From NCBI RefSeq assembly GCF_000224785.1, contig NZ_AGAV01000014.1, positions 124,001 to 188,000 on the forward strand: a DNA stretch of 64,000 bases. Reading direction: 5' to 3'. The translations under genes were made by a program, and so were the position numbers. This DNA is from Lentibacillus jeotgali (GTDB lineage Bacteria; Bacillota; Bacilli; Bacillales; Amphibacillaceae). Shown piece by piece: positions 27,982 to 37,686 of the stretch; within the stretch, counting starts at the first letter, position 1; each line of letters starts with the position of its first letter. The notes under the pieces are model-generated. The model was not told the DNA's origin and searched no databases. It saw only the letters and a list, made by a program, of their open reading frames with translations.

Positions 27982-28980
27982 TCACTTGCCTGCAACTTCA
28001 TCAAGCTTTTGCAGTGCATCGTCATATGCACTGTCAGGTTTAGCGACGTAACCAACTGCTTCTGCCATTTCTCCACCGTTCTCAAGTGCATATGTTGCAA
28101 AATTGTAAACCGATTCATTTTGCAAGGCTTCATTTTTTACATAAATGAACAGTGGTCTTGAGAAAGGATTGTATTCACCTGATTGGATTGTTTCCTGACT
28201 TGGTGTTACTGCTTCTCCACTGTCATTGACTATCGGAACAGCTTTCAGGTTGTCTTTATTTTCAGCATAATATGCATACCCGAAATAACTGATACCGTTA
28301 GGTGAACCTGTAACCCCTTGTACAAGGACATTGTCATCTTCAGACAAAGAAGCGTCTTTACGGATTTGTCCTTCCTCGCCTAAAACAACCTCACTGAAAT
28401 AGTCAAATGTTCCGGAGTCTGCACCCGGGCTGTAGAATTCAATTTCTTCTTCAGGCCAGCCTTCTCTGACATCAGCCCATGTTTCTACATTGCTGTCAGC
28501 AGACCACATTTTTTTCAATTCATCTACTGTAAGCTGATCGACCCAGTCATTCTCTTTATTGACGACAACTGACAGGCCATCAAGGGCTATTTCAAATTCT
28601 GTGTATTCAATTCCTGCGTCTTCAAGTGCTTGAACTTCTTCTTCTTTAATCGGACGTGAAGCATTTGAAATGTGGGTTTCACCAGAAGCAAATTTTTCAA
28701 AACCGCCGCCGCTTCCGGAAACACCGATATTTACACGAGCATCAGGGTTTTCTTTTTGATACTCCTCGGCGATAGCTTCCATAATTGGAAAAACGGTAGA
28801 TGATCCATCAACCAGAACTTCTGTTGTTTCACTCCCGGAGTCAGCGTTTTCTTCACTGCTTCCTCCCTCAGCATTTCCACTCTCTTCTCCACTTTCATTA
28901 CCTTCCGCATTGCCGCATGCTGCCAGCAATATTAAGAAAAATGACATGGCAAGCACTGGAAGTAATGATCTTGTCCTCAT
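27982..28980 (-). CDS. pstS: Phosphate-binding lipoprotein PstS
   Basis: Extracellular phosphate receptor of the Pst importer. The 332-residue precursor has a lipoprotein signal ending LLAAC, lipidated at Cys22, then a 30-residue Glu/Ser/Gly spacer. The binding fold includes [28 protein letters not shown] and [12 protein letters not shown]. The very acidic spacer fits a salt-tolerant bacterium. Four PhoP hexamers precede it. Confidence 0.96.
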   Translation of the reverse strand: MRTRSLLPVLAMSFFLILLAACGNAEGNESGEESGNAEGGSSEENADSGSETTEVLVDGSSTVFPIMEAIAEEYQKENPDARVNIGVSGSGGGFEKFASGETHISNASRPIKEEEVQALEDAGIEYTEFEIALDGLSVVVNKENDWVDQLTVDELKKMWSADSNVETWADVREGWPEEEIEFYSPGADSGTFDYFSEVVLGEEGQIRKDASLSEDDNVLVQGVTGSPNGISYFGYAYYAENKDNLKAVPIVNDSGEAVTPSQETIQSGEYNPFSRPLFIYVKNEALQNESVYNFATYALENGGEMAEAVGYVAKPDSAYDDALQKLDEVAGK

Positions 28981-29062
28981 GTGAAAAGCCCCCTCTTATG
29001 ATTATTTGTCAGGAATGGAAAGCGCGCGTCCCCCTCCTGCACTTCTTATCATAACGAAGGAG

Positions 29063-29101
29063 TGTTAACCCCCTATTAATTGACTGTAAAAATAATGTAA
29101 A
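29063..29101 (-). promoter_or_regulatory. PhoP box array of the pst operon
   Basis: Four hexamers begin at 29063, 29074, 29085 and 29096, exactly 11 bp apart. Read on the minus strand they are TTTACA, TTTACA, TTAATA and TTAACA. This is the direct-repeat pattern that phosphorylated PhoP binds in Bacillus. A TATGAT-like -10 follows about 10 bases downstream. The operon should be induced by phosphate starvation. Confidence 0.85.
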
Positions 29102-29161
29102 TTCAACAAGTTTTTTGAAAGCTTTCCGTGGTTCTACTCCTATAATCGTATAACAGATAAA

Positions 29162-29211
29162 TAAAGAGGCATCATTTTAGAAATTTCTTCTGACATGACA
29201 TGCCTCTTTTA
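29162..29211. repeat. Inverted repeat between pbpA and pstS
   Basis: AAAGAGGCAT and ATGCCTCTTT form a 10-bp stem around about 29 bases that include AGAAATTTCT. On the minus strand TTTATTTATC follows, so it may be a second terminator. It is not explained by a gene. Confidence 0.5.
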
Positions 29212-29282
29212 CGGAACTGGATTCGATTATAGTTATAAGGAAAAAGAAATGTTGAAACGATGTACGCTTATAAACAAAAAGC

Positions 29283-29311
29283 CTAAACCCTGTATAAGAG
29301 TTTAGGCTAAT
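29283..29311 (-). terminator. Terminator of pbpA
   Basis: AGCCTAAAC pairs with GTTTAGGCT around 11 bases and is followed by TTTTTG on the minus strand. Confidence 0.85.
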
Positions 29312-29324
29312 GAAACAGTTACAT

Positions 29325-31385
29325 TTATTCGTCTTCGTCCTCATTTTCTACTTCAAAGTAAGCATCCAATATCCCTTGACCGATTTTGTGGTTGATCGGA
29401 TGTTCATTTCCTTTTCCTACACGCGGTACAATTAAAGCAAAAGCAACTTCCGGATTGTCATAAGGTGCATATCCGATAAGCGTCAGGTTCTCGGTGGGTG
29501 TTTGTTCTCCATTGTCGAAAACTATATATTCTGCTGTTCCGGTCTTACCGGCAGCATCATATGGTTTATCGGCAAAATAACTTGATGCCGTACCATTCGG
29601 TGATTGAAATACTTGATGAAAACCTTCCTGAACACGATCGATTTCACTGTCGCTCATTTGTACCCGGTTCATAACCTCTGTATTACTGCTTTTATAGACC
29701 GGCCCCAGCCCTTCTTCATGTGGTACCGGATTGCGGATTTCCTTCATGAAATGCGGGCGAACGCGATAACCGTCATTGGCGATGGTTGACACATATTGTG
29801 CCAGTTGCATCGTCGTGTAAGTATCGTACTGACCAATTGCCAGGTCAAGCAGATTACCTGCGATAGGATTTGATCCCTCATAACCGGTTGATTCATATGG
29901 AAAGTCCACACCGGTCGGAGCCCCTAGTCCGAACTGGGCAAAATAGTTCCGCATTTCATCGAATGCAGCAAAATCCATGTTCACTGGCTCATTATACTGA
30001 TAGTCATATTCACCAGCCATTCGCATAGCGATGTAAAACATATAAACGTTGGACGATTGTTCCAATGCCTCGTAATCGTTAACCATACCTAAATTTTGCC
30101 AGGAACTTTTTTCTTCCGTCCCCTTGATCTTAATCGGTCTGTCATAGAATGACTGGCCGGGCTCAATCGCGCCTGATTGATAACCTGCCAGCACGGTGGC
30201 ACCTTTTACAGATGAACCGGGTGCATTGGCATTATAGATGGTTGCTGTTCCCGTATTTGAAAACTCCCCAGTCTCGTGATCATACCGTTGTCCGCTGGCA
30301 GCCAAAATTCCACCCGTTTCGGGATCCATGACGACAGCCATAGCCCGGTCTAAATACTCGCTTTCACTTGGGTACTTTTGGATTGCAGTCTTCATCTCGT
30401 CACGGATAACCTTATCAACTTTTTTCTGCAATTCCATATCGATGGTCAATACAAGATCTTTCCCGCGCTTGCCATCGACAACGACATCCGAGCCAACGAC
30501 AGTCCCATTGTTATCCGTTGTGTATTTGATCTTTTCCTTGCGTCCACGCAGGACACCTTCATATTGCTCTTCGAGTCCGCTGTTGCCGACCCGGTCGTTC
30601 GGTCTGTAGCCTCTTGTCAGATAATAATCTTCTTGCTCGGCCGGAATTCCCTGTGATTCTGATGTGATGGATCCGGCAAAGTCACGGAACGTTTCATCAT
30701 ATGGATATTTCCTGTTCCAGTCAGTAGTTGCATTAACACCGGGCAGCTCTTCCAGATGGGCAGACACACGCGCAAATTCTTCAGGTGTAACATCCTCGTT
30801 TTTAATCACTTGCGGTGTCAATGTCATTGCTTTATCCATTTCTTTTTTAATCGCAATGACTTCAAGCTTCTGTTTGGAATAATCATCTACCTGATCTTTA
30901 CTGATACGGTCAATAATTTCGTTATACTGCTCACCATTATCCATCTCTTCCACTTCTTTTTGAGACAGAAGGTCCTTGGCTTTTTCGGTATTATTTAAGT
31001 ACCAGTACTCTTTTTTATTCCGAAGTGTGATACCATCCAGACGTTCCTCAGAATCCATGGAAATATATTCAGCCAATTTCTCGGCGACCCCAAGCCTGTC
31101 TTCAGCCCGTATCCCCTTTTCTGGTGTATACGTTATCGAATATTCAGCATCATTTCCGACAATCAGGTTTCCGTTGCGATCATACATTTTTCCGCGTGGA
31201 ACGCTAATTTCGGTATAATCATTCGTGGTCCGGTCAATTTCAGCCTGAAATGTTTCCCCATTCAAAATCTGAACAACACCTAATTGCAGGACCAATGCCG
31301 AAAACAATAAAAAAACGATAAAAAACAGGATATTTAAACGAAAAGGAAGCTGGGATTTTTTCTGTTTCTTTTTTTTCGAAACCAT
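29325..31385 (-). CDS. pbpA: Class B penicillin-binding protein (PbpA type)
   Basis: Monofunctional peptidoglycan transpeptidase needed for elongation and rod shape. The 686-residue protein has a basic cytoplasmic start, one membrane anchor and a dimerisation domain ([16 protein letters not shown]). The catalytic domain has active-site Ser391 in PGSSVK, SSN and KTGTAE. The C-terminus is acidic. The ATG at 31385 follows GGTGAGGAG. It lies upstream of pstS, as in B. subtilis, but has its own terminator. Confidence 0.94.
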   Translation of the reverse strand: MVSKKKKQKKSQLPFRLNILFFIVFLLFSALVLQLGVVQILNGETFQAEIDRTTNDYTEISVPRGKMYDRNGNLIVGNDAEYSITYTPEKGIRAEDRLGVAEKLAEYISMDSEERLDGITLRNKKEYWYLNNTEKAKDLLSQKEVEEMDNGEQYNEIIDRISKDQVDDYSKQKLEVIAIKKEMDKAMTLTPQVIKNEDVTPEEFARVSAHLEELPGVNATTDWNRKYPYDETFRDFAGSITSESQGIPAEQEDYYLTRGYRPNDRVGNSGLEEQYEGVLRGRKEKIKYTTDNNGTVVGSDVVVDGKRGKDLVLTIDMELQKKVDKVIRDEMKTAIQKYPSESEYLDRAMAVVMDPETGGILAASGQRYDHETGEFSNTGTATIYNANAPGSSVKGATVLAGYQSGAIEPGQSFYDRPIKIKGTEEKSSWQNLGMVNDYEALEQSSNVYMFYIAMRMAGEYDYQYNEPVNMDFAAFDEMRNYFAQFGLGAPTGVDFPYESTGYEGSNPIAGNLLDLAIGQYDTYTTMQLAQYVSTIANDGYRVRPHFMKEIRNPVPHEEGLGPVYKSSNTEVMNRVQMSDSEIDRVQEGFHQVFQSPNGTASSYFADKPYDAAGKTGTAEYIVFDNGEQTPTENLTLIGYAPYDNPEVAFALIVPRVGKGNEHPINHKIGQGILDAYFEVENEDEDE

Positions 31386-31455
31386 ACTCCTCACCCTAAA
31401 CATAAACAATTATGCTTTACATTATATCATTTACAGGGCTGAATTCTAAGAGTTT

Positions 31456-32727
31456 TTACCGATTTTTTTCATCAGTTACCGGTTCTTTTGTAATGGCATC
31501 TTTTTTACCCGTACTCCCCAGGTAAATATCCTTTACAAAGAAATAGATAAACAAATGCCCAAGACCGAAAATGGCCAGCAAATATGGAATGATGGTTTCA
31601 GCCGGGAATAATGTGATGGCAGTCAAAAATATAACAATCGACGTTACCCGCCCGATGTTAACGAACAGTTCCCTGACGACAATATACTCAACACGGAGCT
31701 CTTTTGCTTTACGGGCTTTTCCTATCACATCATACGTCAGTGAAGCATATGGCACATTCACAATCGGATAGGCAATACCGATTAGTGCAGCATAAATCAT
31801 CAGCTGCGTGTAACTGATATTAAACAGGATAATGTAAATTGAAAAATATAAGATTAACGCCCCGGTCAGGATTGCCTTTTTCCGTAATGATGGCTTCACG
31901 AATTTTGTTACAATGAAATAAAGCACGAATGACAAACCTGACAGGAATAAATTAAACATCCCTAAAGCAAACTCACTCTGGGTCGTTATAAAAACCCAAA
32001 TGGAAATCACAAACAAAAATATACCTTCGCGCAATCCTTGTGAAACATGAGCGTTTAATATCCTCTTCCAATTCTTATTATGAGACCTTTCCTTTAAAAT
32101 ACGTTTGAAATAAAATAGGCCCTCTGCCTGCCGTCGCTTGAGAAAAAAACTGCAAATAACGGCACCGATAAACAAGATGAAAGAAATCGTGAAAATCACG
32201 CTATAGCCGACATTCTCCTGCATGCTTGCAATAATTGTTCCGGCCAAAAGCGGCCCCACCATACCTGCAAATGACTGCAAAACACCAAGGAATCCGTTGA
32301 AAAAATCCCTTGATTCCGGTTCTGTAATTTCAAATGTCAGCACATTAAATGCGAGCCAGTAAAAACCAAACCCGATACCCAATACACTGCCAAGCATAAA
32401 ATTATATTTGGCTGCCTGCTCGGCTATCAGCAATACACTCAAAAAAAATAGAGATAAGAAGATTACCCCTAAACGCAATACGATAACGCGGTCAACTTTT
32501 TTGGCTATTTTTCCTGCCAAAATAAATGTCGTCGGCTGAAATAAATAAACCCCCAAATTATAAAAGGCGATGGTTGTGTAATCGCCTGCCTGTTTCCACA
32601 AATAGATGTTCACAAATGTATTGGATAAGAAAATACTGAGGGAGTACAATCCACCAATAACCAACAGTAAAATGAGATCGCGGCTAATATCAATTTTTCC
32701 GGCTATGTATTTTAAGCTTTTATGCAT
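31456..32727 (-). CDS. yqgE: Major facilitator superfamily transporter YqgE
   Basis: A 423-residue polytopic protein with about twelve membrane segments and short polar ends. It sits between sodA and pbpA, where B. subtilis has the MFS protein YqgE. The start chosen is 32727, eight bases after AAGGGG; 32733 is an alternative. The substrate is unknown. Confidence 0.85.
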   Translation of the reverse strand: MHKSLKYIAGKIDISRDLILLLVIGGLYSLSIFLSNTFVNIYLWKQAGDYTTIAFYNLGVYLFQPTTFILAGKIAKKVDRVIVLRLGVIFLSLFFLSVLLIAEQAAKYNFMLGSVLGIGFGFYWLAFNVLTFEITEPESRDFFNGFLGVLQSFAGMVGPLLAGTIIASMQENVGYSVIFTISFILFIGAVICSFFLKRRQAEGLFYFKRILKERSHNKNWKRILNAHVSQGLREGIFLFVISIWVFITTQSEFALGMFNLFLSGLSFVLYFIVTKFVKPSLRKKAILTGALILYFSIYIILFNISYTQLMIYAALIGIAYPIVNVPYASLTYDVIGKARKAKELRVEYIVVRELFVNIGRVTSIVIFLTAITLFPAETIIPYLLAIFGLGHLFIYFFVKDIYLGSTGKKDAITKEPVTDEKNR

Positions 32728-32854
32728 ATCCATTGCCCCTTTTTGTTCATTTATAGTTTGAACAAAATGAAGGCAGATATGCATTGCATTAGAAAACTCG
32801 ACTTATCTGGCCAATAAGATTATATCATTAAATTTAATACTTTCTCATCCATCT

Positions 32855-32943
32855 TAGAAAACTTGGCTTAGCGCCAAGCATTAATGGCGAAAGCCTTAGT
32901 TGCACTTATGCAGTAAGAAAGAATTTATACTTTCTTAACTGCC
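32855..32943 (+). repeat. Family 2 intergenic repeat, copy B
   Basis: The most complete copy: AACTTGGCTTAGCGCCAAGC, GGCGAAAGCCTTAGTTGCAC, TTATGCA, then TAAGAAAG and CTTTCTTA as hairpin arms, ending AACTGCC. It touches the sodA terminator directly. Confidence 0.7.
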
Positions 32944-32974
32944 AAAAAACACGGGGTTTTCCCCCGTGTTTTTT
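32944..32974. terminator. Terminator of sodA
   Basis: AAAAAACACGGGG pairs with CCCCGTGTTTTTT around five bases. It is symmetric and can act on both strands. Confidence 0.9.
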
Positions 32975-32991
32975 GTGCCAGTATTTATTAT

Positions 32992-33600
32992 TTAAGCTTC
33001 ATTATAATTTTTCTCAACCTGATCCCAATTGACGACATTCCAGAATGCAGCCACGTACTCAGGACGCTTGTTTTGATATTTCAAATAGTAGGCATGTTCC
33101 CAGACGTCAAGGCCTAGAATAGGTGTCTTGCCTTCCATTAATGGTGTGTCCTGATTAGGTGTATCTGTGATTTCGAGTTCACCATTGTTGACGACCAGCC
33201 ATGCCCAGCCGGAGCCAAAACGTCCTTTCGCAGCAGCTTCAAATTCTTCTTTGAACTTATCGAAGCTTCCAAATTTACTATTAATTTTATCAGCTAATTC
33301 GCCTGATGGTTCGCCGCCGCCATTTGGTGACATAACTTTCCAGAACAGGCTATGGTTAGCATGTCCACCGCCATTGTTCCGGACAGCAGTGCGAATATCT
33401 TCAGGCACAGCATCAAGATTGCCTACTAAGTCTTCGAGTGACTTATTCTGAAGATCTGCCTTTCCTTCAAGCGCAGTATTCAATTTCGTTACGTAAGTAT
33501 TATGATGCTTTGTGTGGTGAATGTTCATGGTTTCCTTGTCAATAGTAGGTTCTAAAGCATCGTAAGCGTATGGTAGTTCTGGTAGTTCAAATGTTGCCAT
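32992..33600 (-). CDS. sodA: Superoxide dismutase (Mn/Fe type)
   Basis: Converts superoxide to peroxide and oxygen. The 202-residue protein has the metal-ligand His in MNIHHTKHH, the NHSLFW stretch, a Gln-free GSGWAWL core and the C-terminal signature [15 protein letters not shown]. Metal choice between Mn and Fe cannot be fixed from sequence; homologues in Bacillus use Mn. An AAAGGAGG site precedes the ATG. Confidence 0.96.
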   Translation of the reverse strand: MATFELPELPYAYDALEPTIDKETMNIHHTKHHNTYVTKLNTALEGKADLQNKSLEDLVGNLDAVPEDIRTAVRNNGGGHANHSLFWKVMSPNGGGEPSGELADKINSKFGSFDKFKEEFEAAAKGRFGSGWAWLVVNNGELEITDTPNQDTPLMEGKTPILGLDVWEHAYYLKYQNKRPEYVAAFWNVVNWDQVEKNYNEA

Positions 33601-33841
33601 TTCTAATGTCCTCCTTTAATATTTTATTAAAAGGATTGAATATTCACCCTTTATATTCAAGATTATCAGAGCCATAACAGACATGCAAATTAAATGCACC
33701 TTTACTTAATATAAACGGTGAAATCCCTGTCACAAGATATGTTCCCATGTTAAATCAAAGTTAAACCATCAAATTAATAAGAGTATGACGTTCCTTTTGA
33801 CGCCCAAACAAAAAAACAAGCACCCGGCTTGTTTGAAAGGA

Positions 33842-33914
<73 letters not shown>

Positions 33915-33974
33915 GTAGTATAATGTTGTTATTTCCCCTGTATGTTGCATCATGTCTTATTAGAATATTATGTA

Positions 33975-34067
33975 TGGAGGAGGTAGAGGGATTCGAACCC
34001 CCGCGCGGTTTGACCCGCCTGTCGGTTTTCAAGACCGATCCCTTCAGCCGGACTTGGGTATACCTCC
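33975..34067 (-). tRNA. tRNA-Ser (TGA)
   Basis: A 93-base tRNA with a long variable arm, the class II shape typical of Ser. The acceptor GGAGGTA pairs with TACCTCC. The anticodon loop is CTTGAAAA and CCA is encoded. Confidence 0.93.
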
Positions 34068-34076
34068 AAATATGAG

Positions 34077-34153
34077 TGGTGGACCCTGCAGGATTCGAAC
34101 CTGCGACCGATCGGTTATGAGCCGATAGCTCTGACCAGCTGAGCTAAGGGTCC
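34077..34153 (-). tRNA. tRNA-Ile2 (CAT, lysidine type)
   Basis: The acceptor GGACCCT pairs with AGGGTCC. The anticodon loop CTCATAA reads CAT. The body matches the tRNA-Ile2 family, whose C34 is changed to lysidine by TilS so that it reads ATA, and not the elongator Met tRNA found 200 bases away. CCA is encoded. Confidence 0.82.
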
Positions 34154-34181
34154 AATTTGATTAATAATGATGGTAAGGCTA

Positions 34182-34258
34182 TGGGGCGACCGGTGGGGTT
34201 CGAACCCACGCATGCCGGAGCCACAATCCGGTGCGTTAACCGCTTCGCCACGGCCGCC
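34182..34258 (-). tRNA. tRNA-His (GTG)
   Basis: Anticodon loop ATTGTGGC. A G at position -1 (34258) pairs with C73, the hallmark of tRNA-His. CCA is encoded. Confidence 0.93.
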
Positions 34259-34272
34259 ATTAATAGAAGTTA

Positions 34273-34349
34273 TGGTAGCGGCGGAGGGGATCGAACCCAC
34301 GACCTCACGGGTATGAACCGTACGCTCTCGCCAGCTGAGCTACGCCGCC
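34273..34349 (-). tRNA. tRNA-Met elongator (CAT)
   Basis: Acceptor GGCGGCG pairs with CGCCGCT-type 3' arm; the anticodon loop is TTCATAC. It resembles the B. subtilis elongator Met tRNA. CCA is encoded. Confidence 0.88.
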
Positions 34350-34352
34350 ATA

Positions 34353-34427
34353 TGGCTCCACAGGCAGGACTCGAACCTGCGACCGATCGGTTAACAGCCG
34401 ATTGCTCTACCACTGAGCTACTGTGGA
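34353..34427 (-). tRNA. tRNA-Asn (GTT)
   Basis: Acceptor TCCACAG pairs with CTGTGGA. The anticodon loop is CTGTTAA. CCA is encoded. It is first in the transcript. Confidence 0.93.
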
Positions 34428-34537
34428 ATAATCTGAAATGGGCATCAAGGTTATATAACCGAATGTTTTGTTCTAATCGTGCCGCACAACAAGTTGAATT
34501 CCCCTAAGAGCACCTTCATTAACCGGCAACGAAATAT

Positions 34538-34566
34538 AATTTACCACGTCCGACAGAATCTGTCAA
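34538..34566 (-). promoter_or_regulatory. Promoter of the tRNA cluster
   Basis: On the minus strand TTGACA and TAAATT are 17 bases apart, about 110 bases before tRNA-Asn. The rest of the 34428-34690 gap holds no gene that I can support. Confidence 0.6.
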
Positions 34567-34689
34567 TAATGTCCTGAAGAATTTATGTAAGATAAATATC
34601 ATAAGAAATATGAGCGACACTAAATACTATAGCATGTTCAGAAATAATTTTCAATATAAACATTCCATAAAACTACATAATAATTCACG

Positions 34690-34733
34690 TTGTTAAAGCC
34701 AACTTTAATGTATACTTTCTTAACTGCTAAAAA
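34690..34733 (+). repeat. Family 2 intergenic repeat, short copy C
   Basis: It keeps TTAAAGCCAACTTTAATG and TATACTTTCTTAACTGC but lacks the left hairpin arm. Like copies A and B it runs straight into a minus-strand terminator. Confidence 0.55.
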
Positions 34734-34754
34734 AAGAGACGCTTCCTGCGCCCC
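34729..34754 (-). terminator. Terminator of the Na/Pi transporter gene
   Basis: On the minus strand GGGGCGC and GCGTCTC form a stem with two G-T pairs, followed by seven T. Confidence 0.75.
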
Positions 34755-34762
34755 TTTCGTTG

Positions 34763-36388
34763 TTATTCACCTAAAACAGCTTCAGCAATATTAGCTGCAT
34801 GGTCACCTATCCGCTCAAGGTTACTGATGATATCAACAAATACGATTCCGGCTGACCCGGAACACAACCCTTCATTCATGCGAATGATGTGCTTTTTGCG
34901 GTAGTTTCGTTCGAGCCTGTCAATTTGATCTTCTTTTTGCACCACAGCCAGTGCTTCTTCACGGTCCATGTTGTCAAGTGCCTTTATTGCCTGTCTTACA
35001 GTAAGTGTTGTCAGATCAAACATATTATTCAAATCTTCCTGGGCTTGTTCGGTCATATCCACCTTGTTGGAAATTTTATAATCGATTAGTTCAATTATAT
35101 TTTCAAAATGGTCGCCGATCCGTTCAATGTCCCGGACAGAATCCATTAACACCGTATGTTTGGAACTGTCCATTTCGGTCATTGATTCACCGGAAAGCTC
35201 AATTAAATAATCCGTGATTTTTCGATCCAAATTATTCAAAGCCCCTTCTACTTGCATAGACATTTCCGAATGTTTTTGATTTTGAGTGGTTAAATATAAA
35301 TTTGTTTCCTCAAGCCCCTTGGAAGCATATTCACCCATGCGAATAATTTCTGCTTTCGCCTGATCCAAAGCCAAAGCTGATGATTGCTGGATAAAAATCG
35401 GGTCCAAATGTTTTGGTTTATATTCAATGACCGTATCATCACCTGGAATGATTTTAGTTACAAGCCATGCCAAGGCCCCAATAAACGGAAATTGAATGAT
35501 TAAGTTGGTCAGGTTAAAACTTCCATGAGCAAATGCGATTGTCATTTCCGGATTCAGGTTAAGTGCTGACTGCAGAAAAATGACATATTGTGTAAAGACA
35601 GAAAGCAGTATCAGCCCAACCGTAGTCCCGAGCAAGTTAAACGTTACATGGACAAGAGCAGCCCGTCTAGCCGCTATAGTTGTGCCAATCGATGCAAGCA
35701 GTGCCGTGATGGTGGTCCCGATATTGTCACCGAATAACACCGGCAGTGCCGCATTTAGTTCAATGGCCCCTTCAGAAAACAAGCCCTGCAAAATACCAAT
35801 GGTGGCACTGGAACTTTGTACAATAATGGTGAACAATGTTCCGATTACAACACCGAGAATTGGGTTTTCACTCATGCTAAGCGTCAAGTCCTGAAAAGCT
35901 TGTACACCTTCAAGCGGTGCCATTGCCTCACCCATGAATCTGAGTCCCAGAAACAGAGCACCAAAGCCGAATATTGCCTGCCCCACATTTTGCACTTTTT
36001 GATTCTTAAAGAAAAAAAGCAGCAGACAACCGACAGCTATAATCGGAAGTGCATAAGTTTCCAGATCAATACCTATGATGAATGCCGTGACGGTTGTACC
36101 AACGTTGGCACCCATAATGACACCAATAGCTTGTCTGAGTGTCATAAATCCTGCATTAACCAAACCGACCGTTAATACGGTTGTCCCGGAACTGCTTTGA
36201 ATCAGGATTGTCACCACGATACCGGCCAGCACCCCGAGAAACGGATTGCTGGTAGTCTTATCTAGTATGTCGCGAAGCCTGTCACCTGCAGACCGCTGCA
36301 ATCCTTCCCCCATATACTTAATACCAATAAGGAAGATCCCCAGACCGCCGACAAACTCAAAAATCAGTGTCTGCACATCGATATCCAA
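34763..36388 (-). CDS. Na+/phosphate cotransporter with PhoU domain
   Basis: NptA/YjbB-type transporter of 541 residues. Two inverted NaPi repeats carry QSSSGTTV and QSSSATIG, with eight to nine membrane segments. A cytoplasmic PhoU-like domain follows from about residue 340 (SVRDIERIGDHFENI and SNLERIGDHAANIAEA). The likely start is the TTG at 36388, eight bases after AAGGGTGG; an ATG at 36412 lies ahead of that site. Members export or import phosphate with sodium. It gives this genome a second phosphate route beside Pst. Confidence 0.88.
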   Translation of the reverse strand: MDIDVQTLIFEFVGGLGIFLIGIKYMGEGLQRSAGDRLRDILDKTTSNPFLGVLAGIVVTILIQSSSGTTVLTVGLVNAGFMTLRQAIGVIMGANVGTTVTAFIIGIDLETYALPIIAVGCLLLFFFKNQKVQNVGQAIFGFGALFLGLRFMGEAMAPLEGVQAFQDLTLSMSENPILGVVIGTLFTIIVQSSSATIGILQGLFSEGAIELNAALPVLFGDNIGTTITALLASIGTTIAARRAALVHVTFNLLGTTVGLILLSVFTQYVIFLQSALNLNPEMTIAFAHGSFNLTNLIIQFPFIGALAWLVTKIIPGDDTVIEYKPKHLDPIFIQQSSALALDQAKAEIIRMGEYASKGLEETNLYLTTQNQKHSEMSMQVEGALNNLDRKITDYLIELSGESMTEMDSSKHTVLMDSVRDIERIGDHFENIIELIDYKISNKVDMTEQAQEDLNNMFDLTTLTVRQAIKALDNMDREEALAVVQKEDQIDRLERNYRKKHIIRMNEGLCSGSAGIVFVDIISNLERIGDHAANIAEAVLGE

Positions 36389-36571
36389 AAAATATTCCAC
36401 CCTTCGAATCATGCTGAAATTTGTCGCATACCTTTTCCATTATTAATGCACAATTAATCTTTTGTAAAGGATATCCCTAAAAACTTAACATTAATTTTAC
36501 ATTTCTGTGCTGCTTATTATATTGGATGCCCTGATAGTTAAAGTTTCATTCCACAAATTGCCCATGAATCA

Positions 36572-37228
36572 TTAAGATTCATGGGCCTCACCGTGTTCAT
36601 CATTGAATTTTTCCACCAATATTTTTGTTCCATCAACGTGAATGACTTTTACAACACTGTCCTTGGGGATCCACTCTCCATTTGAAACTGCACTATAATT
36701 TTTATTATTTATTCGAATGGTTCCGACGGGGCGCATATCGCTTAATGTCATCCCCTGTTGCTCAAGCAGTTTTTCATAATCCTGATTCAAAGAGTTATAT
36801 CCTTTTTCTTTTGTCAACTGATCCTTCAGTGTTATTTTGGACCACATTTCCCTTCGCTTAAACACTTTTAAAAAGAGCAGGGAGGAAAATCCGCCAATAA
36901 GTACTCCAATGACTGCGTACATGCCGGCAAACAGATTCGGCGCCGCCAATGCAACTGCCAGCAACATACAGGCGAGACCGATTGTTGCAAGTGTTCCGTC
37001 ATTGATGATCTTACCGTCAATCATAATAAGTAATATTCCAGCCAGATAAATAATAAGCATAATGATAAAAGAGCCTGTTTCAAGGTAAACTGCAAAATAG
37101 AGCGTAATAAACCCCATTCCAAGCAAGCCAAAAATGCCGCGCATATTTACAAGCAGTTCACCAACCAGAAATAATGTTGCAAAACCAGTCAAAATAAAGC
37201 CAATCCAGTCCAATGAAAAAATAGCCAT
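36572..37228 (-). CDS. Short NfeD-family membrane protein
   Basis: A 218-residue protein with five to six N-terminal membrane segments, then a soluble C-terminal OB-fold (MRPVGTIRINNKNYSAVSNG and VVKVIHVDGTKILVEK) typical of NfeD. It lacks the ClpP-type protease domain seen in the NfeD at 59668. NfeD proteins usually pair with SPFH/flotillin proteins, yet no flotillin is adjacent. The ATG at 37228 follows GGAGGGGG by 6 bases. It diverges from the YqfZ-like gene. Confidence 0.8.
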   Translation of the reverse strand: MAIFSLDWIGFILTGFATLFLVGELLVNMRGIFGLLGMGFITLYFAVYLETGSFIIMLIIYLAGILLIMIDGKIINDGTLATIGLACMLLAVALAAPNLFAGMYAVIGVLIGGFSSLLFLKVFKRREMWSKITLKDQLTKEKGYNSLNQDYEKLLEQQGMTLSDMRPVGTIRINNKNYSAVSNGEWIPKDSVVKVIHVDGTKILVEKFNDEHGEAHES

Positions 37229-37305
37229 TGCCATCCCCCTCCATTCCCTTACCATTATTATACGGTTGCACACGGCTATGGTTTCATTTTAAGGGGCAAA
37301 AAAGT

Positions 37306-37632
37306 ATGAATTCAATGAAAAGGTTGCTTATATATTTTTTTACAATCCTGCTTTTAGTCAGTATTTATAAAGATCTGACGGTTGGGACGCCTATAGATTC
37401 CAGGCCAGAGATACAGCATGACACAGAGACGGTCGAACAGGAATCGTTAACTGCCGTCGAAGTACAAGTGAATAAGGGTGATACTGTTTTAACCATTGTG
37501 GAAGAACTGAACCATCAGAATGACAAAGAATTGGATATTTCACAAATCCAAGCCGATTTCAAAGCTCTGAATCCCAACGCGGAACCACTGCACATCGAAC
37601 CTGGCAAATATTATTATTTCCCCTTGTACTAA
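37306..37632 (+). CDS. yqfZ: YqfZ-like secreted LysM-type protein
   Basis: A 108-residue protein with an N-terminal signal or anchor (MKRLLIYFFTILLLVSIY). Its C-terminal LysM-like domain begins VNKGDTVLTIVEELN and ends IEPGKYYYFPLY. It probably binds peptidoglycan outside the membrane. B. subtilis yqfZ is in the same neighbourhood. The start is the ATG at 37306 after AAGGGGC; 37315 is also possible. Confidence 0.7.
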   Translation: MNSMKRLLIYFFTILLLVSIYKDLTVGTPIDSRPEIQHDTETVEQESLTAVEVQVNKGDTVLTIVEELNHQNDKELDISQIQADFKALNPNAEPLHIEPGKYYYFPLY

Positions 37633-37656
37633 TAACCAAAGTATGCTGTATATAAG

Positions 37657-37683
37657 AAAAGGGCTGAATGATTCAGCCCTTTT
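37657..37683. terminator. Bidirectional terminator after yqfZ-like gene
   Basis: AAAAGGGCTGAAT is followed at once by ATTCAGCCCTTTT, a near-perfect palindrome serving both converging genes. Confidence 0.88.
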
Positions 37684-37686
37684 CCG

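Noticed and set aside
33741-33766. SigB-like promoter ahead of sodA (GTTTAA-N14-GGGAAC)
   Set aside because: The -10 matches only four of six positions and the region is A/T-rich; too weak to list.
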